A DNA stretch of 64,000 nucleotides from Streptomyces sp. NBC_00820 (GCF_036347055.1 NZ_CP108882.1:7428001-7492000), one strand, 5' to 3'. Shown: positions 23,156 through 32,670, counted from the first letter of the stretch. Numbers and translations: made by a program. The notes: generated by a model not told the origin, from the letters alone.

Positions 23156-24771
23156 CGGCCGCCCTCGGTGACGAGCGCGGGGGACACGCCGTCGACGTCC
23201 GTGCCCGGACCGGTGATCGGCGGCACCGGCACGTCGACGGTACGGGCCAGCCGGGCGCCCTCGGGCCCGTACGCCGCCCGCGGTTCGGGGAACAGCCACA
23301 GCAGGGCCAGGAACAGCACGGCGGCCACGGCCAGCGACAGCGGCAGGCTGATGTCGACGCCGTTCGCCAGGTCTCCCAGCGGGCCGACGAACTGCCCCGG
23401 GATGTCGGTGAACAGCACGCCGATCACCGCCGACACCCACCAGGCGGTCATACCGCGCCAGTTCCAGCCGTGCGCGAACCAGTAACGGCCGCCGCGCTGA
23501 CGGCGGTTGAAGACCTGGAGCGCGTCCGGGTCGTACCAGCCGCGCCGGGTCCAGAAGCCGAGCATCATCACGATCATCCACGGCGTGGTGCAGGTGATGA
23601 TCATCGTGGCGAACGTCGAGATCGACTGCACGAGGTCCAGGGCGAACCGGCCGATGAAGATGAACGCGATGGACAGCACGCCGACCAGCAGCGTCGCCTG
23701 CACCCGGGACAGCTTCGGGAACACCGACGAGAAGTCCAGGCCGGTGCCGTACAGCGAGGTGGTGCCGGTCGACATGCCGCCGATCAGCGCGAGCAGACAC
23801 ACCGGCAGGAAGAACCAGCTCGGCGAGATCGCCAGCAGGCCGCCCACGAAGTCGGGCGCTGCCGGGTCGACGTACTTCGGCGCCTTCGCCGCGATGATGC
23901 TCGCGGTCGCCAGACCGAAGACGAACGGCAGAAGGGTCGCGATCTGCGAGAGGAACGCGGCGCCGACGACCTTGCGGCGCGGGGTGTCCGCCGGGATGTA
24001 GCGCGCCCAGTCGCCGAGGAAGGCGCCGAACGACACCGGGTTGGAGAGCACGATGAGCGCCGCGCCGATGAACGACGGCCAGAACATCGACTGGGTCGCC
24101 GCGTTCGCGTGAGCCGTGAAGACACCGGCGTACGACGGGTCGAAGTCACCGGCGAAGGCGATGGCGCCGAGCAGGAACAGCACGGTCGCCGAGGCGACGG
24201 CGATCTTGTTGACGAAGAGCATGAACCGGAAGCCGTACACGCACACCGCGAGCACCAGCCCCGCGAACAGCGCGTACGCCACGACGTACGCGGGCGTGCT
24301 GCGCTCCAGGCCGAACAGCCGGTGCGCGCCGCCCACCAGGGCGTCGCCGGAGCTCCACACCGAGATGGAGAAGAACGCGATCGCCGTCAGCAGCGACAGG
24401 AACGAACCGACCACACGGCCGTGCACGCCCAGGTGCGCGGAGGAGGCGACGGCGTTGTTGGTGCCGTTGACCGGGCCGAACACCGCCATCGGACACAGGA
24501 TCAGCGCGCCCGCGACGACACCGAGCAAGGTGGCCGCGAGGCCCTGCCAGAAGGAGAGCCCGAAGAGGATCGGGAAGGCGCCGAGGACGCAGGTGGAGAA
24601 GGTGTTGGCGCCGCCGAAGGCGACCCGGAAGAGGTCGAGCGGGGTCGCGGTCCGCTCCGTGTCGGGGATGCGCTCGACGCCGTAGGGCTCGACCTCGGTG
24701 AGGGACGGGGGCGGTGCGGTGGGGGAGTCGGACGGTTCGGCGGTCGGGGAGTCGGGGAACTGTGAGGTCAA
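23152..24771 (-). CDS. NCS1-family cytosine/purine permease-like transporter
   Basis: This 539-residue membrane protein fits the NCS1 nucleobase/cation symporter family, with about 12 hydrophobic segments starting near TPLDLFRVAFGGANTFSTCVLG. It includes the conserved GPVNGTNNAVASSAHLGVHGRVVGSFLSLL and SNPVSFGAFLGDWARYIP segments. Family members import cytosine, purines, allantoin or hydantoins with protons or sodium. TTG at 24771 is chosen because GGAG sits five bases upstream; the GTG at 24843 would add 24 poorly conserved residues. Translation is coupled to the cyclase gene. The operon suggests a nitrogen heterocycle or related acid as substrate, but this is inference. Confidence 0.88.
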   Translation of the reverse strand: MTSQFPDSPTAEPSDSPTAPPPSLTEVEPYGVERIPDTERTATPLDLFRVAFGGANTFSTCVLGAFPILFGLSFWQGLAATLLGVVAGALILCPMAVFGPVNGTNNAVASSAHLGVHGRVVGSFLSLLTAIAFFSISVWSSGDALVGGAHRLFGLERSTPAYVVAYALFAGLVLAVCVYGFRFMLFVNKIAVASATVLFLLGAIAFAGDFDPSYAGVFTAHANAATQSMFWPSFIGAALIVLSNPVSFGAFLGDWARYIPADTPRRKVVGAAFLSQIATLLPFVFGLATASIIAAKAPKYVDPAAPDFVGGLLAISPSWFFLPVCLLALIGGMSTGTTSLYGTGLDFSSVFPKLSRVQATLLVGVLSIAFIFIGRFALDLVQSISTFATMIITCTTPWMIVMMLGFWTRRGWYDPDALQVFNRRQRGGRYWFAHGWNWRGMTAWWVSAVIGVLFTDIPGQFVGPLGDLANGVDISLPLSLAVAAVLFLALLWLFPEPRAAYGPEGARLARTVDVPVPPITGPGTDVDGVSPALVTEGGR

Positions 24772-25424
24772 CGGGGCTCCAGCGAGGTTCGCGGCAGTGG
24801 AGCGCTTGATGGCGCGGGGTGGTGAACGGCCCGTCGCCGCCACGGGGATACGGGGCGGCGGCGATCACGTCCTGGAAAGGTCTGCCGAAGGTACGGCGCG
24901 GGCGAGACCGTCGGCCAGAGGACGTTTCATCCATCTTCTCGGTCACCGGTGGAGGAATCGGCTACTTCCCGTCGTCAGGGCCTGTCTTCAGTACCTGCTG
25001 CGCGGATGCGTCGTCCGGAACCGCTGCCCGGACCCGTCTCCCGGACCCGCCGTCCGGTCTCGCGCGCCGTCACCGTGCGGGCCTCGCGGGTGCGTTCGTG
25101 GAGCTTCTGGGATCCGGGCGCGCATGAACGCGAGAAGTCGTGAAGGAGGCGTGAAGGGGTTCGGGGCCGCCGGGGCCTGAATGTTTCAGGCCTATTAACG
25201 AAGAGGTGTTTTTCGGCCATCCGGCGGTGTTCGACGATCAAGAGCCGCCCATTTGCGCGGTCATGGTGTTCGAGTTCCGTGACTTCGCGCCACTGATTCA
25301 ACACGCAAGGTTACTCAAACCTGTGGGGTCGATGTGTGTTTCGCCGCCGGACTCGGCAGAGTGGCGCTCGCCGCTCCGGAGCCCACCGGGCCGGAGCCGG
25401 CGCCCCGTCTGATCGAGCGGAAGG
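24772..25424. other. long divergent intergenic/leader region
   Basis: About 650 bases separate the divergent permease operon and protease inhibitor gene. The permease side can form a stem from TCGCCGCC near 24835 with GGCGGCGA near 24860, and has three GGGTCCGGG-like words (25015-25065) on the minus strand. The inhibitor side is AT-richer, with TTTCAGGCCTATTAACG (25185-25201) and the inverted repeat AGGTT-ACTCA-AACCT (25308-25322). No coding region is convincing. Two promoters and a structured permease leader are likely. Confidence 0.4.
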
Positions 25425-25433
25425 ATGCACACC

Positions 25434-25868
25434 ATGCGGAACACCGCGCGCTGGGCGGCGACTCTCACCTTCGCCGCCACCGCCGTCTGCGGACCCCTGA
25501 CCGGGGTCGCCGGCGCCGCACCGGACACCGCCGCACCGTCGCTCTACGCCCCATCGGCGCTGGTGCTCACCACCGGACACGGCGACACCGCCGCCACCGT
25601 CACACCGGAGCGCGCCGTCACCCTCAACTGCGCCCCGACCCCCTCCGGCACCCATCCCGCCGCCGGCCTGGCCTGCGCCGAACTGCGCGGCGTCGGCGGG
25701 GACTTCGCGGCACTGAAGACCCGCGACGACGTGTGGTGCACCAAGCGGTACGAACCCGTCGTCGTCACGGTCCAGGGGGTATGGCAGGGCCAACGTGTCT
25801 CGTACGAACGCACCTTCGGCAACACGTGCGCGAAGGACGCGCTGAACAGCAGCGTCTTCGCGTTCTGA
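25434..25868 (+). CDS. subtilisin inhibitor-like (SSI family) secreted protease inhibitor
   Basis: This 144-residue secreted protein has a signal peptide (residues 1-29, ending GVAGAA) and the SSI fold markers [28 protein letters not shown] and [16 protein letters not shown], ending in VFAF. Cys66/81 and Cys102/132 should form the two disulfides. In the reactive loop WCTKRYEP the P1 residue is Lys104 and P1' is Arg105. This predicts inhibition of trypsin-like rather than subtilisin-like proteases, as in plasminostreptin-type inhibitors. ATG 25434 is chosen over 25425 because GGAAGG is nine bases before it. It probably controls the strain's own secreted proteases. Confidence 0.95.
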   Translation: MRNTARWAATLTFAATAVCGPLTGVAGAAPDTAAPSLYAPSALVLTTGHGDTAATVTPERAVTLNCAPTPSGTHPAAGLACAELRGVGGDFAALKTRDDVWCTKRYEPVVVTVQGVWQGQRVSYERTFGNTCAKDALNSSVFAF

Positions 25869-26093
25869 GGACCGGGATCGCGTGGTCCCCGTGACGCCGG
25901 ATCAGGCTCGCAACTGGGGAGTGCGGCCCCTGGACCGGGGAAATTCGCGATCTCGTGCCGGGGCAGGCGGGCGGTGTGGGGCCTCCCGCCGGCTCCCGGT
26001 GGCACCACCGCTTCCCGGGTCGGTCCGTGGGGGGCCGCCCGGGAAGCGGCCAAAAACAACCGGTTTCAACCAGCGTGCAGACGAAAGCGAGGA

Positions 26094-26125
26094 GCGGCCG
26101 CCGTCCCCGGAGGGACGGCGGCCGC
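26094..26125. terminator. strong bidirectional terminator hairpin
   Basis: A perfect 14-bp stem (GCGGCCGCCGTCCC with its complement) closes the tetraloop CGGA between the convergent inhibitor and acetyltransferase genes. It can end both transcripts, including the whole NHLP export operon. Confidence 0.7.
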
Positions 26126-26157
26126 CGCGGTCGCGCGTGTGCGCGCGGCTTCCCCGA

Positions 26158-26715
26158 TCAGCGCGGCACGCGGCTGCTCGCCCACTCCTCGCGGAGCATC
26201 CCGAAGAGCACACGGTCGTACCGCGCCCCGTCGACCAGGACGGCCGACCGGCGCCGGCCCTCCTCCACGAAGCCCATCCTGGTGAAGGCGCGCACCGCGC
26301 GTTCGTTGCCGCTCCACGTGTCCAGCTCCAGGCGGCCGAGGCCGTACGCGCCGAACAGATGGTCCACGAGGGTCCGCAGCGCGTCGGTGCCGTGCCCGCG
26401 CCCCCAGAACTCCCGCTCGCCGATGGTGACTCCCAGCGTGGCCACCCCGTCGTGCGCGTCCAGGTCGCGGTAGTCGGCCATGCCTATCACCCGCCCGTCC
26501 GTCAGGGTCTCGACCGTGAACACGGCGGACTCCCGCGGGCTCAGCCGCAGCATGGTCTCGAAGCCGCGCCCGAGCGCCTCTGCGCTGACCGGCCCGAAGC
26601 ACGGGTCGCCCGCCGCGGCCCAGCGCACCACCTCCGGGTCGTTGCGCCACCGGAGATGGTGCTCCGCGTCCTCGGCCCTCAGGGCACGCAGCCTTACCAG
26701 TTCGCCATTGATCAT
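26158..26715 (-). CDS. GNAT family N-acetyltransferase (RimJ/RimL-like)
   Basis: This 185-residue protein has the GNAT fold: LVRLRALRAEDAEHHLRWRND, GMADYRDLDAHDGVATLGVTIGEREFWGRGHGTDALRTL (acetyl-CoA pyrophosphate loop GRGHGT) and LDTWSGNERAVRAFTRMGFVEEGRRR. This resembles RimJ/RimL enzymes that acetylate protein N-termini or small amines. It starts 40 bases after the last export-transporter gene, on the same strand, with the terminator only after it, so it is probably part of the peptide-export operon. It could acetylate the peptide or provide self-protection, or be unrelated. Confidence 0.88.
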   Translation of the reverse strand: MINGELVRLRALRAEDAEHHLRWRNDPEVVRWAAAGDPCFGPVSAEALGRGFETMLRLSPRESAVFTVETLTDGRVIGMADYRDLDAHDGVATLGVTIGEREFWGRGHGTDALRTLVDHLFGAYGLGRLELDTWSGNERAVRAFTRMGFVEEGRRRSAVLVDGARYDRVLFGMLREEWASSRVPR

Positions 26716-26755
26716 TGCGGAATCCTAGGTCCTGCCCGGTGCCCGGCCGCCGCCG

Positions 26756-29572
26756 TCAGGTCATCTGGCGGCGCACCAGCTCGTGCAGCCGGCCCTGGGT
26801 GTCCGCGAGCAGTTCCGCGGGCGTGCCCTGCTGGATGACCTTGCCGTCCTCCATCACGACGACGCGGTCCGCGTCCATCACCGTCGACAGGCGGTGGGCG
26901 ATGACGACACGGGTGGCGTTCAGCTTGCGGGTGCTGTCGATGACCGTGCGCTGGGTGTCGTTGTCGAGCGCGCTGGTGGCCTCGTCGAAGAAGAGGATGC
27001 GCGGACGGCGGATCAGCGCCTGCGCGATCATCAGGCGCTGGCGCTGGCCACCGGAGATCGCGCCGTTGCCCGCGACGATCGTGTGCAGACCCATGGGCAT
27101 GCGCTGGATGTCCTCCGCGAGACCCGCCATCGCCGCGGCCGCCATCGCCTCCTCCGGCGTGTACGGCTCGGTGCCGCAGATGACGTCCAGGATGGAGCCG
27201 GTGAAGGGCTGGGCGTGCTGGAGCACGACACCGCACTGGCGGCGCACCGCCGACTGGTCCAGCGCCCCGAGGTCCTGGCCGTCGTACAGGACACTGCCGG
27301 AGACCGGCTTGTCGAAACCGATGAGCAGGCGCAGCAGGGTGGACTTGCCGCAGCCGCTGGGGCCGACGACCGCCACGAACTCGCCGGGGCGGATCGCGAA
27401 GGACACGTCGTCCAGCACGAGGGGCCCGTCGTCGGCGTACCGGAAGGACAGGCGGCGGGCCTCCAGCGCGCCCGTCAGCGGACCCGGACGCGTGCTGGCC
27501 GTGCGCACCTCGGGGGTGGCCTCCAGAACCGGCTTGATCTCCTCGAACAGCGGCAGCGCGGCCACCGCCGAGACGAAGGAGCTGGTCAGCTGGGTGACCG
27601 ACGTCAGGACCATCGTCACCGCGGTGTTGAAGGTGAGGAAGGCCGCCGCCGACATCGCGCCCCTGGCCGGACCCGCCAGCAGGACGAACATCAGCAGCGT
27701 GCAGACCGGCAGGTACACCGCGCCCAGCACCGAGGTGACGTTCTTGATCCGGCCGACCTTCTGCTGGAGCTCCCGGCTGCGCGCGAACTCCCGCGCCCAG
27801 GCGGCGTACGCGTAGTTCTCAGCCGCCGCGACCCGCAGTTTCGGCAGCCCCCGCAGCGTCTGGAACGCCTGGTTGTTCAGCTTGTTGCCGAGCGTCACCA
27901 GGCGCCGCTGCCAGCGCACCTGCCACAACCCCAGCCCGAGGAACACCGCGGCGATGACGACCAGCATCCCGATCGCCGCGAACGCCATCGGCGCGCTGTA
28001 CCAGAACAGCAGTCCCACGTTCATCGCGCCGACGGTCGCCGACTGCGCGACCACCGGTCCGACTCCCGCCAGCAGCCGCCGGATCGAGCTGATGCCCATG
28101 GCGGCACTGGCCAGCTCACCGGTGGAGCGCTTGGTGAAGAACCGGGTCGGCAGCCGCAGCAGCCGGTCCCAGACGGCCGGCTGGAGCGCCGCCTCGATAC
28201 GGCCCTCCAGACGCAGGATCGTCAGGTTCTCCAGCAGCGTGAACGCGGCCGACACCACCCCGCTGATCATCACGGCCAGACAGACCTGGACGATCAGACC
28301 CGTCTGCGCCTTCGGCACGTACTCGCCGAGCACCTTGCCCGTGGCGATGGGCACCAGCGCGCCGATCGCCACCGTCACCAGTCCGGCGAGCATCAGGTTG
28401 ACCAGGTCGCCGCGGGTGCCGCGCATGCTGAAGCGGAGCAGTTCGAGCGCACCGAGCCGGCGTTCCGGCAGCGGCCGGTAGAACATCACCGCGCGCGGCT
28501 CGAACTCCTCCGCGTTCGCCTTCTCGATCGGGGTCTCGCGTCCGGTCGCCGGCTGGACGGCCACATAGCCGCCGCGCCGCCACAGCAGCGCCACCGGCGC
28601 CCCCGACAGCGCCCGGTGCCCGACCAGCGGACCCACGTTCTCCCGCCACCAGCGGCCGTCCAGACGCACCGCGCGGGTGCGCACCCGGGAGGCCAGGGCC
28701 ACCCGCTCGACGGGGTCGAGCCGCTCGCTCTCCGTGCCGCTCTGCGCGGGCTCGGCCAGCCTGATCCCGGCCGCCTCGGCGACCAGCTTGCAGGCCGCGT
28801 ACCCGGCGTCGGCGTCGGCGGCCGTCGTGGGGCGGGACGAACGCTTGCCGATGGAGGCCAGCAGCGTCTGGTCGGCCTGGACGCGAACCGCCTCACCGGC
28901 CTTGATGCCGGCCGCCGCACGCGTCTCGTGGGTGCGCTCCAGCTGCTCGATCCACCGGTCCAGCGCGGTCAGCAGCCGGTACTGCTGGTCGACCATGCTC
29001 TGCCACAGCGCGGGGTCCATCAGCAGATCGGCGGCGGCGTCCGCCCCGTACACCGAGCCGTACTGCACGCTGCCCGGCGGCACCTGCATCCAGAACACGT
29101 CGTCGTCGGAGGGCGCCGTCGTCCGCTCCTCGGCCATCGGCGCCTGGAAGAGGACGGACAGGCCGCGGCCGACGCCCAGCGCGATGGCGTACTCCAGCGG
29201 ACTCGAAGTCGGCGGAACGTACTGCGGGTTGCCGTACTCGTCGTACGACCAGGTCTGGGTGTCGGCGGTCTGGTACAGCTCGCGCAGGTTGACGCGGTGG
29301 ACCACGCAGTCCCGGACCGGGCGCGCCACCAGCGTGTGCTGGGGTCCCGCGACCGGGCCGAGCAGCAGCGCGCCCGCCTCCAGACGGCCCAGGTGGTGCC
29401 AGTGGCCCTGCTGGGCGGCGTCCACCGCGAACAGGTCCAGCGCGCCGGCCGCGACCAGCCACACCACCTGCGGACCCTCCAGGTCCAGGCGGTTGAGGCC
29501 GGCGCAGTCGACCCGCGTGCCCATCGAGCCCAGGGCGCCGAGGACGAGGTCCTCTTCGTGCACGGACGTCAT
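26756..29572 (-). CDS. NHLP bacteriocin export ABC transporter permease/ATPase
   Basis: This 938-residue protein has a long N-terminal domain (about 1-370) typical of NHLM/NHLP-type exporters and lacking a C39 peptidase. Membrane helices follow (NLMLAGLVTVAIGALVPIATGKVLGEYVP onward), then an ATPase with Walker A VVGPSGCGKST, signature ISGGQRQRLM and Walker B ILFFDEATSALD. It should pair with the peptidase-containing ABC protein encoded one base upstream to export a leader-cleaved peptide. The N-terminal domain may bind the substrate leader. The ATG at 29572 follows the previous stop by one base, which implies translational coupling. Confidence 0.9.
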   Translation of the reverse strand: MTSVHEEDLVLGALGSMGTRVDCAGLNRLDLEGPQVVWLVAAGALDLFAVDAAQQGHWHHLGRLEAGALLLGPVAGPQHTLVARPVRDCVVHRVNLRELYQTADTQTWSYDEYGNPQYVPPTSSPLEYAIALGVGRGLSVLFQAPMAEERTTAPSDDDVFWMQVPPGSVQYGSVYGADAAADLLMDPALWQSMVDQQYRLLTALDRWIEQLERTHETRAAAGIKAGEAVRVQADQTLLASIGKRSSRPTTAADADAGYAACKLVAEAAGIRLAEPAQSGTESERLDPVERVALASRVRTRAVRLDGRWWRENVGPLVGHRALSGAPVALLWRRGGYVAVQPATGRETPIEKANAEEFEPRAVMFYRPLPERRLGALELLRFSMRGTRGDLVNLMLAGLVTVAIGALVPIATGKVLGEYVPKAQTGLIVQVCLAVMISGVVSAAFTLLENLTILRLEGRIEAALQPAVWDRLLRLPTRFFTKRSTGELASAAMGISSIRRLLAGVGPVVAQSATVGAMNVGLLFWYSAPMAFAAIGMLVVIAAVFLGLGLWQVRWQRRLVTLGNKLNNQAFQTLRGLPKLRVAAAENYAYAAWAREFARSRELQQKVGRIKNVTSVLGAVYLPVCTLLMFVLLAGPARGAMSAAAFLTFNTAVTMVLTSVTQLTSSFVSAVAALPLFEEIKPVLEATPEVRTASTRPGPLTGALEARRLSFRYADDGPLVLDDVSFAIRPGEFVAVVGPSGCGKSTLLRLLIGFDKPVSGSVLYDGQDLGALDQSAVRRQCGVVLQHAQPFTGSILDVICGTEPYTPEEAMAAAAMAGLAEDIQRMPMGLHTIVAGNGAISGGQRQRLMIAQALIRRPRILFFDEATSALDNDTQRTVIDSTRKLNATRVVIAHRLSTVMDADRVVVMEDGKVIQQGTPAELLADTQGRLHELVRRQMT

Positions 29573-29573
29573 C

Positions 29574-31808
29574 TCACCGTTCCTTGACCAGCGCGGCGTA
29601 CGCTCCGCCGCGCGCCACCAGCTCTTCGTGCCGCCCGCGTTCGACGACCGTGCCGTGCTGGAGCACGACGATCTCGTCGCTGTCGCGGACGGTGCTCAGC
29701 CGGTGGGCGATCACCACGCAGGCGCAGCCGCGCCGGCGCAGGTTGTCCATCACGACCAGTTCCGTCTCCGCGTCCAGGGCGCTGGTGACCTCGTCCAGCA
29801 CGAGGATGCTCGGCCGGCGCACCAGCGCCCGCGCGATCTCCAGACGCTGGCGCTGCCCGCCGGAGAAGTTCCGGCCGTCCTGCTCGACCATGCTGTGGAT
29901 GCCCCCCGGCCGGCGGGTCACCACGTCGTACAGGGCCGCGTCCCGCAGCGCCTCCACCACCGCCTCGTCGGAGATCGACGGGTCCCACAGGGCCACGTTG
30001 TCGCGGACCGAACCCTCGAACAGGAACACGTCCTGGTCGACGAAGGACACCGAGGAGGCGAGGGCGCCACGCGGGATGTCGTCCAGACGGCGGCCGTCGA
30101 TGCGGATCACGCCGTCCCACGGCGCGTACAGGCCCGAGATCAGCCGCGAGACCGTCGACTTGCCGCTGCCCGAACCGCCCACCAGCGCCACCTGCTGCCC
30201 AGGGCCCACGACCAGGTCGAAACCGCTCAGCAGCGGCTTGTCCAGCGGGCTGTAGCCGAAGGTGACGTTCTCCAGTTCCACGTGCCCGTGCAGCCGGCGC
30301 GTGGAGTCGCCCCCGCCCGGGCGGGCGTAGAGCGGGTCGGCCTGGAAGTTCTCCACGTCCTTCAGCCGGGCCACGTCGGCCGCGAAATCCTGGATGCGGC
30401 CCGCGACACCGTTGAGCCGGGTCAGCGGGGCCGTGAAGCGGGCCACCAGCGCCTGGAAGGCGACCAGCAGACCGACCGAGATGTGCCCCTCGACCGCCCG
30501 CATACCGCCGATCCACAGGATCAGCGCGCTGTTGAACGTGGCCAGCGTCGGCGCGACCACACCGAGCCACGCGCTCGGCACCCCGAGCCGCTGCTCCTCC
30601 TCCAGCGTGGTGGCGTGCTGCCCCGCCCACTTGCGGAAGTAGCCGTCCTCGCCGCCGGTCGCCTTCATCGTCTCGATCAACTGCAGACCGCTGTACGCCG
30701 TGTTGGTCAGCCGCGCCGTGTCCGCGCGCAGCTTCGCCGTACGCGTCGCGCGCAGCCGGATGACCATGCGCATGGCCACCACGTTCAGCAGGGCCACACC
30801 GATGCCGAGGAAGGTCAGCTGCGGGTCGTAGGTGTACAGCAGCACCGCGTACAGCACGACCACGATCGCGTCCACGCCCGCCGCCGCGAGGTCGCGGGCC
30901 AGGGTCTCGGCGACCGCGTCGTTGGACTGCAGGCGCTGCACCAGGTCGGCCGGGCTGCGCTGGGAGAAGAAGGTCACCGGCAGCCGCAGCAGATGGCGCA
31001 GGAAGCGGGCGCTGGAGAGGGTGGAGGAGATGATCCGGCCGTGCAGCAGGTTGGCCTGCTGCAGCCAGGTCAGCACCAGGGTGAGCAGCACACAGGTGGC
31101 CATCGACGTGAACAGCACGCCCAGCAGCGAGGTCTGCCCGCCGATGAGGAACATGTCGATGTAGGTACGGCTCAGCGCCGGCGTCGCCGCGCCCACCGCC
31201 ACCAGCAGCAGGCTGGACAGCACCGCCGCGGGCAGGGTGCCCGCGGTACCGCGCAGCCGGGCCGGCATCGCGCCGAGCACGCCCGACTTGCGGCCGCCCT
31301 TGGTGAAGCCGTCGCCGGGCTCCAGCACCAGCACCACACCGGTGAAGCTGCCGTCGAACTCCTCCATGGGCACGAACCGGCGGCCCTTGGCGGGGTCGTT
31401 GATGTACACCCCGCGCCGGCCGAAGCGGCGGCCCATGCCGTCGTAGACGACGTAGTGGTTGAACTCCCAGAAGAGGATGGCCGGTGCCCGCACCTCGGCG
31501 AGGGCGGCCAGGTCCATCTGCATGCCCTTGGCGGTCAGGCCGTAACTGCGCGCCGCCTTCAGCAGGTTGCTCGCGCGCGAACCGTCGCGGGAGACACCGC
31601 AGGCGATGCGCAGTTCCTCCAGAGGCACGTGCCGGCCGTAGTGGCCGAGCACCATCGCCAGCGAGGCCGCGCCGCACTCGACGGCTTCCATCTGCAGCAC
31701 GGTGGGCGTACGGACCGTGCCGGTACGGGACTTGGGGACCGGGCGCCGGGCCGGGGCGGCCCGCCTGCGGCTGCGGGTCTCCTGGGGATCACCGGTCTGG
31801 ACGGTCAC
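29574..31808 (-). CDS. NHLP bacteriocin export ABC transporter peptidase/permease/ATPase
   Basis: This 744-residue protein has an N-terminal C39 peptidase domain: QMEAVECGAASLAMVLGHYGRH with catalytic Cys45, WEFNHYVVYDG with His118, and YINDPA with Asp138. A membrane domain and an ATPase follow (Walker A LVGGSGSGKST, signature FSGGQRQRLE, Walker B ILVLDEVTSALD). It should cut double-glycine leaders and export the core, so the 71-residue peptide upstream is its natural candidate substrate. The GTG at 31808 overlaps the adaptor stop as GTGA; longer in-frame extensions overlap the adaptor gene and are rejected. Confidence 0.92.
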   Translation of the reverse strand: MTVQTGDPQETRSRRRAAPARRPVPKSRTGTVRTPTVLQMEAVECGAASLAMVLGHYGRHVPLEELRIACGVSRDGSRASNLLKAARSYGLTAKGMQMDLAALAEVRAPAILFWEFNHYVVYDGMGRRFGRRGVYINDPAKGRRFVPMEEFDGSFTGVVLVLEPGDGFTKGGRKSGVLGAMPARLRGTAGTLPAAVLSSLLLVAVGAATPALSRTYIDMFLIGGQTSLLGVLFTSMATCVLLTLVLTWLQQANLLHGRIISSTLSSARFLRHLLRLPVTFFSQRSPADLVQRLQSNDAVAETLARDLAAAGVDAIVVVLYAVLLYTYDPQLTFLGIGVALLNVVAMRMVIRLRATRTAKLRADTARLTNTAYSGLQLIETMKATGGEDGYFRKWAGQHATTLEEEQRLGVPSAWLGVVAPTLATFNSALILWIGGMRAVEGHISVGLLVAFQALVARFTAPLTRLNGVAGRIQDFAADVARLKDVENFQADPLYARPGGGDSTRRLHGHVELENVTFGYSPLDKPLLSGFDLVVGPGQQVALVGGSGSGKSTVSRLISGLYAPWDGVIRIDGRRLDDIPRGALASSVSFVDQDVFLFEGSVRDNVALWDPSISDEAVVEALRDAALYDVVTRRPGGIHSMVEQDGRNFSGGQRQRLEIARALVRRPSILVLDEVTSALDAETELVVMDNLRRRGCACVVIAHRLSTVRDSDEIVVLQHGTVVERGRHEELVARGGAYAALVKER

Positions 31809-32611
31809 GGGAGCAGCCAATCGACGGGACGCTGGTCGGCCAGCCGGATCGAACCCGCGGCCAGGGTCATGGAGTCGAGTGCGAACGGCGGACCGTCCGC
31901 GGACGACCAGTGGTAACCGCTCTTCGTCGAGGATGACCTGTCCAGCGCGACCAGGACGGCGACCGGTCGGCCCTTGTCCGTGAACTGCCGGCCGAGCTGG
32001 CTGTCGCCGAGGAACGCGGCGATCGACTGGGCGGACTGCGCGGTGCGGTCCACCGACTTCACATGCCCGCGCAGCACGCCGTACTGCTGTGTCGGCACGG
32101 AGGGCACGGTCAGGTCCACGGCGGCGTGCGCCGGGATGGCGGCGGCGTTCTCGGCGGGCACGTACACCGTCGCGTACAGCGGGTCGGAGGCGTGCGCCAC
32201 CTTCTCGACGGCGGCGACGTTCGCACCGGTCTGGATGATCTGCCCGATCGTCGCGGCGAGCGCGGTGACCCGGCCGGCGGCGACCGTCCGGATCAGTGAA
32301 TCGCCCTGCTCGGTACGGACTTTGAGAACGGGGGCGTTGGCGGGCAGCCGCTCGCCCTCCTTGGCGAGCACGGCCGTCACCTGGCCGGCCACGGGACTCT
32401 GGAGCAGATAACTGCCCTGCCCGTGCGTGAGGATGGCCTGGGCGCTGACGGTGGAGGCGACCGAACCGGTCACCGCCCACACGGAGGCCGCCGCCATGAC
32501 GACGACGGTGACACCCAGCGCGAGCCAGCCCTGCGGGCGCGCCAGACGCACCGGAAGGTCGAGATCCTCCGGCGACTGGAGCTTGGAGAGGGCCTGTTGG
32601 CGGAACTGCAC
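31805..32611 (-). CDS. HlyD-like secretion adaptor of the NHLP export system
   Basis: This 268-residue protein has a short cytoplasmic start, one membrane helix (WLALGVTVVVMAAASVWAVTG, about residues 29-49) and an extracytoplasmic part with a lipoyl-like/barrel arrangement (LLQSPVAGQVTAVLAKEGERLPANAPVLKV, AGRVTALAATIGQIIQTGANV). This is the layout of NHLM-type membrane-fusion adaptors. It lacks the long coiled coil needed to cross two membranes, as expected in a Gram-positive. It is the first export gene after the peptide gene and is coupled to the peptidase transporter by a 4-base overlap. Confidence 0.85.
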   Translation of the reverse strand: MQFRQQALSKLQSPEDLDLPVRLARPQGWLALGVTVVVMAAASVWAVTGSVASTVSAQAILTHGQGSYLLQSPVAGQVTAVLAKEGERLPANAPVLKVRTEQGDSLIRTVAAGRVTALAATIGQIIQTGANVAAVEKVAHASDPLYATVYVPAENAAAIPAHAAVDLTVPSVPTQQYGVLRGHVKSVDRTAQSAQSIAAFLGDSQLGRQFTDKGRPVAVLVALDRSSSTKSGYHWSSADGPPFALDSMTLAAGSIRLADQRPVDWLLP

Positions 32612-32670
32612 GGAACTTCCCTCACCCGTGGAGAGACATCGTCACGACATGTTTCAGGGCATCCGAGAGC

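Noticed and set aside
23470..24765. 431-codon plus-strand frame rich in Arg, Glu and Gln
   Set aside because: It is the antisense shadow of the NCS1 permease, whose membrane helices and motifs are clear.
28677..31916. 1079-codon plus-strand frame
   Set aside because: It lies entirely antisense to the two NHLP transporter genes, whose domains are unmistakable; its translation is low-complexity Arg/Gln/His/Gly.
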